Below the pieces are notes generated by a model. It was given only the letters and a program-made list of their open reading frames with translations. It had not been told where the DNA came from and did not search any database. Shown here piece after piece: positions 34,074 to 43,867 of a stretch of DNA of 64,000 nucleotides. The DNA is taken from the NCBI GenBank assembly GCA_017397645.1, contig JAFQIE010000036.1:1-64000 (forward strand), written 5' to 3'. The position numbers and the translations under genes were made by a program. How positions within the stretch are numbered: position 1 is the first letter of the stretch; every line of letters begins with the position of its first letter. The DNA comes from Lachnospiraceae bacterium (lineage in GTDB: Bacteria; Bacillota; Clostridia; Lachnospirales; Lachnospiraceae).

Positions 34074-35183
34074 ATGAAAGAACAAGAGAAAATATATGCC
34101 TGTTGGTTGATGAATTGTCCTACTTTAAGTGACAGACAAAAGCACAAGTTCAGTCAGACCTGTGGAAGTTTGGAAGAGTTATATTTTTCATCAGTAAAGT
34201 TATGGAAAACAGTGCTCACAGAAAAAGGAGCGACAGACTTGGTCCAATATACGGAACATTGGAAGCCGGAGGAAGCCTTTGCCGGAATGCGTGAAAAGAA
34301 AATTGAATTGATTACAATATTGGACAAAGAATATCCGGACAAGTTAAAAGAGATCCCCGACCCACCCTTTGGGCTGTTTGTAAGGGGAAAACTAAAAAAT
34401 AGTTCAAGTCCCTCAGTGGCAGTTATCGGAGCCAGAGACTGCTCTCCCTATGGGGAGCATGTGGCCAGGGAAGTGGCAGGGATGATGGCAACAGCAGGGA
34501 TTACCGTGGTAAGTGGTATGGCCAGAGGCATTGATGGGATTGCGCAGCGGGCGGCATTGGACGCAGGCGGGTTTTCCATAGGTGTTCTGGGAAGCGGTGT
34601 AGATGTGTGTTATCCGTCGCAAAACAGGGATTTGTACGAGAAACTAACCGATAAGGGAATGGTGGTATCTTCGTTTCCCTTGGGATACCCGGCCAAGCCC
34701 CTGAACTTTCCTATACGGAACAGAATTGTCAGTGGCCTGGTAGACGCAGTGGTTGTAGTAGAAGCCAGAAAGAAGAGCGGTACGTTGATTACCGTGGATA
34801 TGGCGTTGGAGCAGGGACGGGAGGTGTATGTGATTCCGGGGAGAATAACGGATGAGTTGAGCAAAGGATGCAATGCACTTATTGCGCAGGGTGCAAATAT
34901 ACTTACGTCGGTAGAGGATTTTATCAAAGAAATCACAGGAGAAAACCGCATTTTGACAACAGGTTCTTTTTCATTGCCGCAGAATAGTAGCACGATGTCC
35001 GGACTATCTACGGTAGAACAAAAACTGCTTGGATTACTTAGTTATGAACCAAAATCAACCCATGTCATAATGTATGAATTGGAGGAAGAAATATCATTGC
35101 CCCAGCTGTCTTCCAGTCTGATGATGTTATGTGCCGCAGGAAAAATACGACAAATTTCACCGGGTCAATTTTGTCTATTATAA
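34074..35183 (+). CDS. dprA: DNA-processing protein DprA
   Basis: A 369-residue single-strand DNA binding protein that loads RecA during natural transformation. The Rossmann-like core shows AVIGARDCSPYG, VSGMARGIDGIAQRAAL, GVLGSGVDVCYP and FPIRNRIVSGL; a C-terminal winged-helix (about residues 310-369) follows. GAGGGG precedes the ATG. Expression should depend on its own promoter or on read-through past the hairpin at 34004-34049; no separate promoter is obvious in the 24 nt between them. Confidence 0.94.
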   Translation: MKEQEKIYACWLMNCPTLSDRQKHKFSQTCGSLEELYFSSVKLWKTVLTEKGATDLVQYTEHWKPEEAFAGMREKKIELITILDKEYPDKLKEIPDPPFGLFVRGKLKNSSSPSVAVIGARDCSPYGEHVAREVAGMMATAGITVVSGMARGIDGIAQRAALDAGGFSIGVLGSGVDVCYPSQNRDLYEKLTDKGMVVSSFPLGYPAKPLNFPIRNRIVSGLVDAVVVVEARKKSGTLITVDMALEQGREVYVIPGRITDELSKGCNALIAQGANILTSVEDFIKEITGENRILTTGSFSLPQNSSTMSGLSTVEQKLLGLLSYEPKSTHVIMYELEEEISLPQLSSSLMMLCAAGKIRQISPGQFCLL

Positions 35184-35185
35184 CC

Positions 35186-35214
35186 TTGTGATGTGAGGGT
35201 ATCTATGCTATCAT
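35186..35214 (+). promoter_or_regulatory. sigma-A promoter of ispG-polC
   Basis: TTGTGA (35186-35191), 17-nt spacer, TATCAT (35209-35214). The leader of about 100 nt contains a 6-bp inverted repeat TGTGTT/AACACA near 35265-35280. Confidence 0.55.
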
Positions 35215-35319
35215 AAAAGAGTATATATTGTGTAGAATAGTTGAGAAAATACACCATCGTTATGTGTTGAGAATAACACAATTGTTAAGTAGAAAATAAC
35301 GGGAAAAGAGGCCTGCGAT

Positions 35320-36372
35320 ATGTTTCGGAATAATACAAAAGTAGTGCAGATAGGGAATTGTAAAATTGGTGGAGGAAACCCCATATTAATTCAGTCAATG
35401 ACCAATACCCCCACACAGGATGTGGAGGCTACGGTACGTCAGATTCTTGCCTTGGAGAAGGCTGGATGTGAGATCATCAGATGTACGGTTCCGGATATGG
35501 ATGCGGCGAAGGCGCTTGTAGAGATAAAGAAGCAGATTCACATCCCTTTGGTGGCGGATATTCATTTTGATTACAAAATGGCCATTGCTGCTATGGAATG
35601 TGGTGCTGATAAGATTAGAATCAACCCGGGCAACATTGGAAGCATCGATCGTATTAAAGCCGTTGTGGATATAGCCAGAGAGAGAAATATTCCCATCAGA
35701 GTGGGGGTAAACAGTGGCTCTTTGGAAAAGAATCTTGTGGAAAAATACGGTGGTGTGACGGCAGAGGGCATTGTAGAAAGCGCATTGGATAAGGTTCGGA
35801 TGATAGAAGACCTCGGATATGATAACCTGGTGGTCAGCATTAAATCCTCGGATGTTCTTATGTGTGTGAAGGCACACGAATTATTGGCAGATAAAACAGT
35901 TCATCCTTTGCATGTGGGTATCACAGAGTCGGGTACCGTACAAAGCGGAAATATTAAATCTGCGATAGGACTTGGTCTGATTTTAAATCAGGGTATCGGG
36001 GATACCATCCGCGTATCCTTGACGGGAGACCCCGTGGAAGAAATCAAGTCTGCAAAGTTGATTTTACGTACCCTTGGACTTAGAAAGGGCGGGATAGAGG
36101 TGGTATCCTGTCCTACTTGTGGACGTACCAAGATTGATTTGATTGGTTTGGCTTCCAAAGTGGAAAAAATGGTGGAAGACTTTCCTTTAGATATCAAAGT
36201 GGCAGTCATGGGATGCGTGGTGAACGGGCCCGGAGAAGCCAAAGAAGCGGATATCGGAATTGCCGGTGGTATCGGAGAGGGACTCCTGATTAAAAAGGGA
36301 GAAATTGTCCGAAAAGTACCGGAGAATGAATTGCTGGATGTATTGAGAGAAGAATTGGAACATTGGACATGA
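35320..36372 (+). CDS. ispG: 4-hydroxy-3-methylbut-2-en-1-yl diphosphate synthase IspG
   Basis: A 350-residue 4Fe-4S enzyme of the non-mevalonate isoprenoid pathway, converting MEcPP to HMBPP. The N-terminal TIM barrel begins with GNCKIGGGNPILIQSMTNT; the cluster ligands are Cys264 and Cys267 (SCPTCGRTK), Cys299 (GCVVNGPGE) and Glu306. Length and motifs are normal for the bacterial two-domain form. Its last bases overlap the polC start (ATGA). Confidence 0.96.
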   Translation: MFRNNTKVVQIGNCKIGGGNPILIQSMTNTPTQDVEATVRQILALEKAGCEIIRCTVPDMDAAKALVEIKKQIHIPLVADIHFDYKMAIAAMECGADKIRINPGNIGSIDRIKAVVDIARERNIPIRVGVNSGSLEKNLVEKYGGVTAEGIVESALDKVRMIEDLGYDNLVVSIKSSDVLMCVKAHELLADKTVHPLHVGITESGTVQSGNIKSAIGLGLILNQGIGDTIRVSLTGDPVEEIKSAKLILRTLGLRKGGIEVVSCPTCGRTKIDLIGLASKVEKMVEDFPLDIKVAVMGCVVNGPGEAKEADIGIAGGIGEGLLIKKGEIVRKVPENELLDVLREELEHWT

Positions 36373-39300
36373 CGGAACACAAATTTTCAGAGGTGTTTCC
36401 CACACTGAAGTTAAAGGGAAATCTGCCGGATAAACTAAAGGATGTTGTGGTGGAAAGAGTTTCTGCTACGAAACAGTTAGATAGAATGACTTTGATTCTG
36501 CGGAGTACCGTCCTTTTATCTAAATCGGAGATTCGCATCATAGAACAGGAAATGAAACGACAGCTGTTTGGCCGAAATGATATGGAATTACATATCATTG
36601 AACGCTTCAGGCTGTCTACTCAGTATACCCCGGAAAACTTGCTGGAGGTCTATGGGGACAGTATCCTGCAAGAGCTGGAAGAGTATAATCACATCATTTA
36701 CACAGCGTTTCGACGGGCAGATAAGGAGTTTGTTGCTCCTAATACGCTCATTATACGCTTGGAAGATACCGTTTTAAATCACGGCGTTGAGGAGAAATTG
36801 CAAGGTATCTTGGAAAAAATCTATACCGAACGTTTTGGTTTTTCCACCACCATTTCCATGGAGTATAAGGAACCTGTTGCATTAAAACATACCTACGAAG
36901 AAGAGGTACGTATCCAGCTGAAGGTGGATGAAATTTACCGCAGAACAAAAGGGAAGAAATCCAATGGGGAAGGAATGGATGCCGCCTCCACCTCGGAACA
37001 GAGCGAACCCATCAATGAAACAAAAAAAGCGGTGGATACCACTGATAAAAATAGGAAAAACAAAGAAACCGGTGCAAAAAACGGTGGTGAAAAGAGTCTG
37101 AAAAAATCGGATCATCCGGATGTTTTGTACGGCAAAGAGATTCATGAAGAGGCGATTCCCATAGAAGATATTCTTGGAGAAATGGGAAATGTAACCATTC
37201 GGGGAAAAATCGTCAAATGCGATAAGAGAGAGACCAGAAAAGCGAATGACATTGTGACATTTGATGTGACCGATTTTACAGACACGATTTCGGTAAAACT
37301 TTTTGTGGACAAAGAATTGGTCAATGATTTTGTGAAAACATTAAAAGTTGGTAGCTTTGTCAAAGTAATGGGCAGGGCGAGCCTGGACGATTATGATCAC
37401 GAAATTACGATCAGCTTTGTGAAGGGAATCATGAAGATTCCTAATTTTGTTACCACCAGAAAAGATTTGTCTGCGTATAAACGGGTGGAACTTCATTGCC
37501 ATACAAAGATGAGCGATATGGATGCCATATCAGAGGCCAGCGATATTGTGGCCAGAGCCTATCAGTGGGGACATCGTGCCATCGCCATTACGGATCATGG
37601 TGTGACGCAGGGATTTCCGCATGCCAATAAAACCTGGTCCGGTCTATGGAAGGACGAGAAGAAAAAAAGAGAAGAGGCGGGACAGAAGAATCCCGATAAA
37701 CAGGATTTCTTTAAAGTGATATACGGTGTAGAAGGATACATGGTGGATGACTTAAACGAGATTGTGACCGGTCGCAAGAACCAACTTCTCACAGGCGATT
37801 TCGTGGTGTTCGATGTGGAGACCACCGGTTTTTCTCCGATTAAGAATAAAATCATAGAGATTGGCGCAGTGAAAGTCAGTGGGGGAGAAGTGGTGGATCG
37901 TTTTTCCACCTTTGTCAATCCCCACGTGCCGATTCCTTTTGAAATTGAAGAACTGACTCATATCAGTGATGCTTATGTAGCAGACGCCCCTGATATCAAA
38001 GAGGTGATCGAAGACTTTGCCCGCTTTAGCGAAGGCTGTGTGTTTGTTGCCCATAATGCTACCTTTGATATGAGTTTTATCAGAGAGCAGTACCGACAGG
38101 CGAACCTTGTCCTGGAAGACACTTTTGTAGATACTATGAACATGGCCCGCATGTTATTGCCGGGACAGGCCCGTCACAGGTTGAATGACGTGGCTAAGAC
38201 GCTGAAGATTTCTCTGGAAGGTCATCACCGTGCCGTGCATGATGCAGAGTGTACGGCGACTATTTTTCTTCGATTTGTGAAGATGCTGGAAGAACAGGGA
38301 ATAGTCGACTTGGCAGGGATTAATGCCAAGGCAAAAATGAATGTGGATTTGATTCGAAGACTGCCCAGCCATCACATTGTGTTGCTGGCAAAGAATGATT
38401 TGGGGCGAATTAACCTGTACCGGTTAGTGTCGGAGTCTCATTTGCTTTATTACCAAAGAGATCCGAGAATGCCGAAAAGTCTGATTGAAAAGTATCGTGA
38501 CGGTTTGATTATTGGAAGCGCTTGCGAGGCGGGAGAATTGTATCAGGCCTTGTTAAATGAAAAGAGCGATGAAGATATTGCAAATATCGTGAACTTCTAC
38601 GATTATCTGGAAATCCAGCCCAGAGGAAATAACCGGTTTATGATTGCCTCTGAGAAGATTTCAAATGTCAACTCCATGGAAGATATTCTGGATTTGAATA
38701 GGCGGATTGTAGCATTGGGTGAGCAATTCCACAAGCCGGTGGTGGCAACCTGCGATGTGCATTTCCTGGACCCTGAACAGGAACTGTATCGAAGAATCAT
38801 CCAGGCAGGAAAAGGCTTTACGGATGCGGATAACCAGGCACCCCTATACCTGCATACGACCGAAGAGATGATGGAGGAGTTTTCCTATTTAGGCGAAGAA
38901 AAGGCATTTGAAGTGGTGGTGAAAAACACCAATATGATTGCCGATATGATAGAATCCATAGCGCCCGTAAGACCGGACAAATGTGCACCTGTCATAGCAG
39001 ATTCTGACAAGCAGTTGACGGAAATCTGCTATGCAAAAGCCCATCAACTCTATGGACCTAATCTGCCGGAAATCGTAGAAAAACGTTTGAAGAGAGAATT
39101 GAATTCCATTATTTCCAATGGCTTCGCCGTAATGTATATCATTGCGCAAAAACTGGTGTGGAAATCCTTAGAGGATGGGTATCTGGTGGGTTCCCGTGGC
39201 TCCGTGGGTAGTTCCTTTGTAGCAACCATGGCGGGAATTACGGAAGTGAATCCTTTGAGTCCTCATTATTATTGTTTGAACTGTCATTATTCCGATTTTG

Positions 39301-40907
39301 AAAGCGATGAAGTAAAAGCCTACGCAGGAAAAGCAGGCGTGGATATGCCGGATAAGCTTTGTCCTGTTTGCGGACAACCCCTGCGAAAGGAAGGATTCGA
39401 CATTCCTTTCGAGACTTTCTTGGGATTTGAAGGAGATAAGGAACCGGATATCGATTTGAACTTTTCCAGTGAATATCAGTCCAAAGCTCACAAATATACG
39501 GAAGTTATTTTTGGCGCAGGACAGACCTTCCGTGCAGGAACGGTGGGTACTTTGGCGGATAAAACAGCCTACGCGTACGTTAGAAACTACTACGAGGAGC
39601 GCGGTGTGCATAAGCGTAGAAGCGAGATGGAGCGTATTGCAGAAGGGTGCACCGGCGTACGACGAAGTACGGGACAGCATCCGGGCGGTATTGTTGTATT
39701 ACCTGTAGGAGAGGATATTAATTCATTCACTCCTGTGCAACATCCCGCAAATGAAGTGGAATCAGATACCATTACCACACATTATGATTATCATTCCATC
39801 GATCACAACCTTTTGAAACTGGACATTTTGGGACATGATGACCCCACCATGATTCGAATGTTGCAGGACTTGACAGGACGGGATCCTTTTTCTATTCCTT
39901 TGGATGGGGAGGACGTGATGAGCCTGTTCCAAAGTACCGACGCATTGGGGATTACTCCGGATCAGATCGGGGGCACAAAAATCGGAGCGCTGGGTATTCC
40001 TGAGTTCGGTACGGAATTTGCTATGCAAATGGTAATTGACGCTAAACCACAAGCGTTCTCAGATTTGGTGCGTATTTCCGGTCTGTCTCATGGTACCAAT
40101 GTTTGGCTGGGAAATGCTAAAGATTTGATTATGGACGGCACAGCTACCATTTCCACTGCGATTTGTACCAGAGATGATATTATGACCTATTTGATTCAGA
40201 TGGGCGTGGAACCTATGACCGCTTTCCAGATTATGGAAAATGTCCGTAAAGGAAATGTGGCGAAGGGCAAATGCGATAAATGGCCTAAGTGGAAAGAGGA
40301 TATGTTGGCTCATAACGTGCCGGAATGGTACATCAAATCCTGTGAAAAGATAGAGTACATGTTCCCCAAAGCCCACGCGGCTGCCTATGTTATGATGGCG
40401 TGGCGTATTGCTTATTGTAAAATCCATTATCCGCTGGCTTATTACGCGGCCTTCTTCAGTACCAGGGCCAAGGCCTTCTCTTATGAGATTATGTGTCAGG
40501 GGAAGGCGAGACTGGAGCGTGAAATGGAAAATTACAAACGTCGTATGGAAGCGGGTATTGAACCCCTTTCTAATAAGGAAGAACTGGCGTACGGCGATAT
40601 GAAAATTGTGCGTGAAATGTATGCAAGAGGCTTTGAATTTATGCCCATCGATATCTTCCGGGCGCACGCTACCAATTTCCAGATTATTGATGGGAAACTA
40701 ATGCCCTCCTTAAACAGTATTGACGGACTGGGAGAGAAGGCGGCAGAGGCTATTGTGGAAGCTGCCAAGCAGGGTGAGTTTTTGTCAAAGGACGATTTCC
40801 GTACCAGAACAAAGGTATCTAAAACCGTTGTGGATTTGATGGCGGAATTGCATCTTTTAGGCAATTTACCCGAGTCAAATCAGATTAGTTTATTTGATTT
40901 CGCATAG
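36369..40907 (+). CDS. polC: DNA polymerase III subunit alpha, Gram-positive PolC type
   Basis: A 1512-residue replicative polymerase with built-in proofreading, typical of Firmicutes. Order: N-terminal domain, a lysine-rich linker around residues 190-250, OB-fold (about 265-360), PHP domain starting VELHCHTKMSDMDAI (about 373) and interrupted by the exonuclease beginning VVFDVETTGFSP (about 478), then the polymerase with the PolC zinc site CLNCHYSDFESDE...CPVCG (about 967-1005) and EPDIDLNFSSEYQ. The ATG at 36369 overlaps the ispG stop; the TTG at 36363 is an alternative. Location after ispG is usual in Clostridia. Confidence 0.97.
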   Translation: MTEHKFSEVFPTLKLKGNLPDKLKDVVVERVSATKQLDRMTLILRSTVLLSKSEIRIIEQEMKRQLFGRNDMELHIIERFRLSTQYTPENLLEVYGDSILQELEEYNHIIYTAFRRADKEFVAPNTLIIRLEDTVLNHGVEEKLQGILEKIYTERFGFSTTISMEYKEPVALKHTYEEEVRIQLKVDEIYRRTKGKKSNGEGMDAASTSEQSEPINETKKAVDTTDKNRKNKETGAKNGGEKSLKKSDHPDVLYGKEIHEEAIPIEDILGEMGNVTIRGKIVKCDKRETRKANDIVTFDVTDFTDTISVKLFVDKELVNDFVKTLKVGSFVKVMGRASLDDYDHEITISFVKGIMKIPNFVTTRKDLSAYKRVELHCHTKMSDMDAISEASDIVARAYQWGHRAIAITDHGVTQGFPHANKTWSGLWKDEKKKREEAGQKNPDKQDFFKVIYGVEGYMVDDLNEIVTGRKNQLLTGDFVVFDVETTGFSPIKNKIIEIGAVKVSGGEVVDRFSTFVNPHVPIPFEIEELTHISDAYVADAPDIKEVIEDFARFSEGCVFVAHNATFDMSFIREQYRQANLVLEDTFVDTMNMARMLLPGQARHRLNDVAKTLKISLEGHHRAVHDAECTATIFLRFVKMLEEQGIVDLAGINAKAKMNVDLIRRLPSHHIVLLAKNDLGRINLYRLVSESHLLYYQRDPRMPKSLIEKYRDGLIIGSACEAGELYQALLNEKSDEDIANIVNFYDYLEIQPRGNNRFMIASEKISNVNSMEDILDLNRRIVALGEQFHKPVVATCDVHFLDPEQELYRRIIQAGKGFTDADNQAPLYLHTTEEMMEEFSYLGEEKAFEVVVKNTNMIADMIESIAPVRPDKCAPVIADSDKQLTEICYAKAHQLYGPNLPEIVEKRLKRELNSIISNGFAVMYIIAQKLVWKSLEDGYLVGSRGSVGSSFVATMAGITEVNPLSPHYYCLNCHYSDFESDEVKAYAGKAGVDMPDKLCPVCGQPLRKEGFDIPFETFLGFEGDKEPDIDLNFSSEYQSKAHKYTEVIFGAGQTFRAGTVGTLADKTAYAYVRNYYEERGVHKRRSEMERIAEGCTGVRRSTGQHPGGIVVLPVGEDINSFTPVQHPANEVESDTITTHYDYHSIDHNLLKLDILGHDDPTMIRMLQDLTGRDPFSIPLDGEDVMSLFQSTDALGITPDQIGGTKIGALGIPEFGTEFAMQMVIDAKPQAFSDLVRISGLSHGTNVWLGNAKDLIMDGTATISTAICTRDDIMTYLIQMGVEPMTAFQIMENVRKGNVAKGKCDKWPKWKEDMLAHNVPEWYIKSCEKIEYMFPKAHAAAYVMMAWRIAYCKIHYPLAYYAAFFSTRAKAFSYEIMCQGKARLEREMENYKRRMEAGIEPLSNKEELAYGDMKIVREMYARGFEFMPIDIFRAHATNFQIIDGKLMPSLNSIDGLGEKAAEAIVEAAKQGEFLSKDDFRTRTKVSKTVVDLMAELHLLGNLPESNQISLFDFA

Positions 40908-40955
40908 GAGAAAATGGGAAATAAATAGCCCAACTAAAAAATAATAAAAAAATAC

Positions 40956-40984
40956 TTGCATTTTGAAATTCTATGTAGTATTAT
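40956..40984 (+). promoter_or_regulatory. sigma-A promoter of tRNA-Glu
   Basis: TTGCAT (40956-40961), 17-nt spacer, TATTAT (40979-40984), predicting a start near 40991. Confidence 0.68.
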
Positions 40985-40987
40985 TAG

Positions 40988-41019
40988 CAAGTACCATTTC
41001 TGAGGCAGATTGGTACTTG
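40988..41019 (+). repeat. inverted repeat just before tRNA-Glu
   Basis: CAAGTACCA (40988-40996) and TGGTACTTG (41011-41019) form a perfect 9-bp palindrome with a 14-nt centre. It covers the predicted start site and ends 5 nt before the tRNA, so it would lie in the pre-tRNA 5' leader removed by RNase P, or act as a DNA operator. Confidence 0.7.
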
Positions 41020-41024
41020 TATAT

Positions 41025-41096
41025 GGCTCGTTGGTCAAGCGGTCAAGACGCCGCCCTCTCACGGCGGAAACAGGGGTTCGATTCCCCTACGAGCTG
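41025..41096 (+). tRNA. tRNA-Glu (anticodon CUC)
   Basis: The cloverleaf is complete. Acceptor GGCTCGT (41025-41031) pairs with ACGAGCT (41089-41095), closing with G-U; the anticodon stem is CCGCC/GGCGG around the loop CTCTCAC, anticodon CTC for GAG codons; the T arm is GGGG-TTCGATT-CCCC. Discriminator is G at 41096. CCA is not encoded. The D-loop TGGTCAAGCGGTC is typical of bacterial tRNA-Glu. Confidence 0.95.
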
Positions 41097-41128
41097 TTGA
41101 CTGTAGTAGATACAGCCCAACCCGAAGA

Positions 41129-41161
41129 AGTGTTGAAATCTATGATTTCAATGCTTTTTTT
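41129..41161 (+). terminator. terminator after tRNA-Glu
   Basis: A 12-bp stem (41129-41140 with 41144-41155, two G-U pairs), 3-nt loop and seven T residues. Confidence 0.82.
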
Positions 41162-41210
41162 AATTCATTAGTAATTCCTGTTCATATATGGATACGAGGA
41201 GAGTGAAGTC

Positions 41211-43160
41211 ATGAGTGAATTAGAATACAAACAGGCGCTCAAACTTGGTGAAAAAGCGTATAGAAGTGCCGTGGCAAAGGGAGAGTATCCCTATTTGCCT
41301 GCACTGGATGATCTTTTGTCCCCGGTTAAAATTGTAAGAGAAGAGAATTTAGGGATAGTCGAAATTCCCATAGACCAGATTGTGGGGACAAAAACTGCCG
41401 GCAGACAGAATGCGTTTGCCGTGAATTTTATGCCCCTTATGGAGTATGGCAGTGAGTTTGCAACGAAGTGGTCAAATCTTTATGACTTTCAAACCACGGA
41501 GGGGAATAGAGACCCTATTTTCGTATATGAGTTTTTAAACCGTTTTTATGTGCAGGAAGGGAATAAGCGCGTCAGCGTATACAAGTATTTGAATTCTCCC
41601 AGCATTGAAGGTAAGGTCATCCGCCTGGTGCCCAGAAAGAGTGACTCCAAAGAGAATAAGATTTACTATGAATTTATGGAGTTCTATAAAGCTACTAAAA
41701 TCAATTATCTTATTTTTACCCAATTAGACGCATACAAGACACTGGTAAAAGCGGTTGGTAAAACCTGGGGAGAAGTATGGAACCAGGAGGAGCGCAATGA
41801 ATTCGCGTGCACTTTCTTCTTATTTAAGAAGCACTATGCGGAGCGCGGGGGAGACGCGTTGGATATCAGCCCTGCGGATGCATTCTTGTTCTTTTTGTCT
41901 GTTTACACCTATGACGAGGTAATCAAGTTTACAGACCATGAGTTAAAAACTGCTATAGACCAGGTGTGGAATGAATTCATGGTGCAGGGCAAGGAACCGG
42001 AAGAAGCATTGGTGCTGGACCGTATAGAGTATGAGGAGAATGGTCTCATCAATAAACTGTTGAGTCTGCCTTATTCCGGCAAACATTTAAAGGTTGCTTT
42101 TGTGCACGAAAAGGTTGCAGAGCATTCCAGTTGGACCTACAGCCATGAATTGGGAAGAGCCCATCTGGACGAATCATTTTCAGATGCTGTGACCACAAAA
42201 GCCTATTATCTGGATCAGACTGGCATGACCATTGAACAATTGATGAATCAAGTGATAGAAGATGGCAATGATATTATCTTTACTGCCAACCAGAAGTTCT
42301 TGGCCGAAAGCCTTCGGACTGCTTTGGAACATCCGCATGTGAAGATACTGAACTGCTCCATCAATCGTTCTTTCAGTGCCATTAGAACTTATTACGGCAG
42401 GATGTATGAGGCAAAGTTTTTGTGTGGCATGGTAGCCGGTATTATGGCAGACAATAATAAAATCCTGTACAGTGCGTATTGTCCTATGTTCGGTTCCTTT
42501 GCGGATATCAACGCTTTTGCGCTGGGAGCGAGAATGGTGAATCCCAGAAGTGAGATTTACGTACACTGGATGGCAGATACTACTTCGGACTTTGAAAAAA
42601 TCGTGAAAGAACACGACATATCCATCGTATCCTACACCGATATTGTGCGACTTTCCAGCGAAGACAGGAGATTTGGCTTATATCGCATTGAAGAGGATGG
42701 TTCTACCACGAATTTGGCCTTCCCTATGTGGAATTGGGGCGAATTCTACGAAAAGATAATCCGAGATATTCTCGAAGGCAATTGGAATCGGGGTGTTGGA
42801 CAAAAAAGCAAACGCTCCGTCAATTATTGGTGGGGTATTTCCGGCGATATTGTGGACCTGTTTTTGTCCGGAAATGTGCCGGATGACGTGCGTACACTTG
42901 TGGAGGCCATGAGAAAAGAAATCTTTACAGAATCTTTTCATCCCTTTCAAGGCGAGATTATCAGTCGGGATGGTGCGGTTATGAGTAAGAAAGGGGAAGT
43001 TCTTACGCCTGAGCAAATCATTACCATGGACTGGTATGTTAACAATGTGGTCGGCGATATGCCGAACCCCGAGAACCTGACAGATGAGGCAAAAAGCTTG
43101 ATGGCATTGCAGGAAGGACCGGTAGCATCGGTTTTACAGGAGGCGCAGGCGCAAAGATGA
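41211..43160 (+). CDS. ParB-like domain / BMP-type nucleoside-binding fold fusion, cytoplasmic
   Basis: A 649-residue protein without signal peptide, lipobox or membrane segment. Residues about 45-145 look like a ParB/sulfiredoxin-type domain: IVEIPIDQIVGTKTAGRQNAF followed by NRFYVQEGNKRVSVYKYL, which resembles the usual 'vldGnHRl.A' pattern. Residues about 285-560 resemble BMP/PnrA-type periplasmic nucleoside-binding proteins (LKVAFVHEKVAEHSSWTYSHELGR at the start of the fold). Such domains are normally exported; here the protein should stay inside the cell, perhaps as a nucleotide or nucleoside sensor. It overlaps the next gene by 4 nt. GAGGAGAG precedes the ATG. The assignment is by pattern only. 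Confidence 0.72.
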   Translation: MSELEYKQALKLGEKAYRSAVAKGEYPYLPALDDLLSPVKIVREENLGIVEIPIDQIVGTKTAGRQNAFAVNFMPLMEYGSEFATKWSNLYDFQTTEGNRDPIFVYEFLNRFYVQEGNKRVSVYKYLNSPSIEGKVIRLVPRKSDSKENKIYYEFMEFYKATKINYLIFTQLDAYKTLVKAVGKTWGEVWNQEERNEFACTFFLFKKHYAERGGDALDISPADAFLFFLSVYTYDEVIKFTDHELKTAIDQVWNEFMVQGKEPEEALVLDRIEYEENGLINKLLSLPYSGKHLKVAFVHEKVAEHSSWTYSHELGRAHLDESFSDAVTTKAYYLDQTGMTIEQLMNQVIEDGNDIIFTANQKFLAESLRTALEHPHVKILNCSINRSFSAIRTYYGRMYEAKFLCGMVAGIMADNNKILYSAYCPMFGSFADINAFALGARMVNPRSEIYVHWMADTTSDFEKIVKEHDISIVSYTDIVRLSSEDRRFGLYRIEEDGSTTNLAFPMWNWGEFYEKIIRDILEGNWNRGVGQKSKRSVNYWWGISGDIVDLFLSGNVPDDVRTLVEAMRKEIFTESFHPFQGEIISRDGAVMSKKGEVLTPEQIITMDWYVNNVVGDMPNPENLTDEAKSLMALQEGPVASVLQEAQAQR

Positions 43161-43753
43161 AAATACTAGTGATATCCGACGAACCCAGCAGATGGCTATG
43201 GGATTTCTATGAAAAAGAAAAACTGGAGGGGGTTGATTTGATTCTCTCCTGCGGAGACCTGCCCGCATCATACTTGAGTTTTTTGGTTACAATGACAAAT
43301 GTTCCTCTCCTGTATGTGAATGGAAATCATGACCATTATGACAAAAAGCCCCCGGAGGGGTGCATCTGTATCGAAGATGATATTTTCGAATACAAAGGAC
43401 TTCGTATATTGGGACTTGGGGGAAGTATGCGTTATCATCCCGGTGCAGCCAACCAGTATACGGAAACTCAAATGGCAGGTAGGATAAAGAAATTGAAGCG
43501 GTTGTTGTCCAAAAAGAAGGGATTCGATATTTTACTCACCCATGCACCTGCAAGGGGGTTGGGTGACATGGATGATTTGCCCCATAGAGGCTTTGAAACA
43601 TTTGTCGAATTGCTGGATACTTACCAACCACGTTTCTTTTTTCATGGTCATGTGCATATGAATTATGGCAGGGATGTGAAACGTGAAACTGACTACAAAA
43701 ACACCAGAATAATCAATGCATACGGAAAATATGAATTGGAGATAGACGAGTAG
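43157..43753 (+). CDS. Calcineurin-like metallophosphoesterase
   Basis: A 198-residue predicted metallophosphoesterase. Motifs: ISDEPSRW (Asp8, but Pro10 replaces the usual DxH histidine), SCGDLP, NGNHDHY, LTHAP and HGHVHMNYG. All but the first motif are complete, so metal coordination at one site may be altered. It begins with ATGA overlapping the stop of the ParB-like/BMP gene, implying a functional pair; a nucleotide or nucleic-acid phosphodiester substrate would fit a nucleoside-binding partner but is not shown. A 114-nt gap to topA follows. Confidence 0.82.
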   Translation: MKILVISDEPSRWLWDFYEKEKLEGVDLILSCGDLPASYLSFLVTMTNVPLLYVNGNHDHYDKKPPEGCICIEDDIFEYKGLRILGLGGSMRYHPGAANQYTETQMAGRIKKLKRLLSKKKGFDILLTHAPARGLGDMDDLPHRGFETFVELLDTYQPRFFFHGHVHMNYGRDVKRETDYKNTRIINAYGKYELEIDE

Positions 43754-43792
43754 AGGTGGTCGCACGGACTGAACAAAAAATAAAAATTGTCC

Positions 43793-43821
43793 TTGCATAA
43801 GAAAAAAATATAGTGTATAGT
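43793..43821 (+). promoter_or_regulatory. sigma-A promoter of topA
   Basis: TTGCAT (43793-43798), 17-nt spacer, TATAGT (43816-43821), about 40 nt before the topA ATG. Confidence 0.65.
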
Positions 43822-43867
43822 GATTCACGATTAGGTCTGGATGGGCAAAAAACAAAGAGGTATTGAT

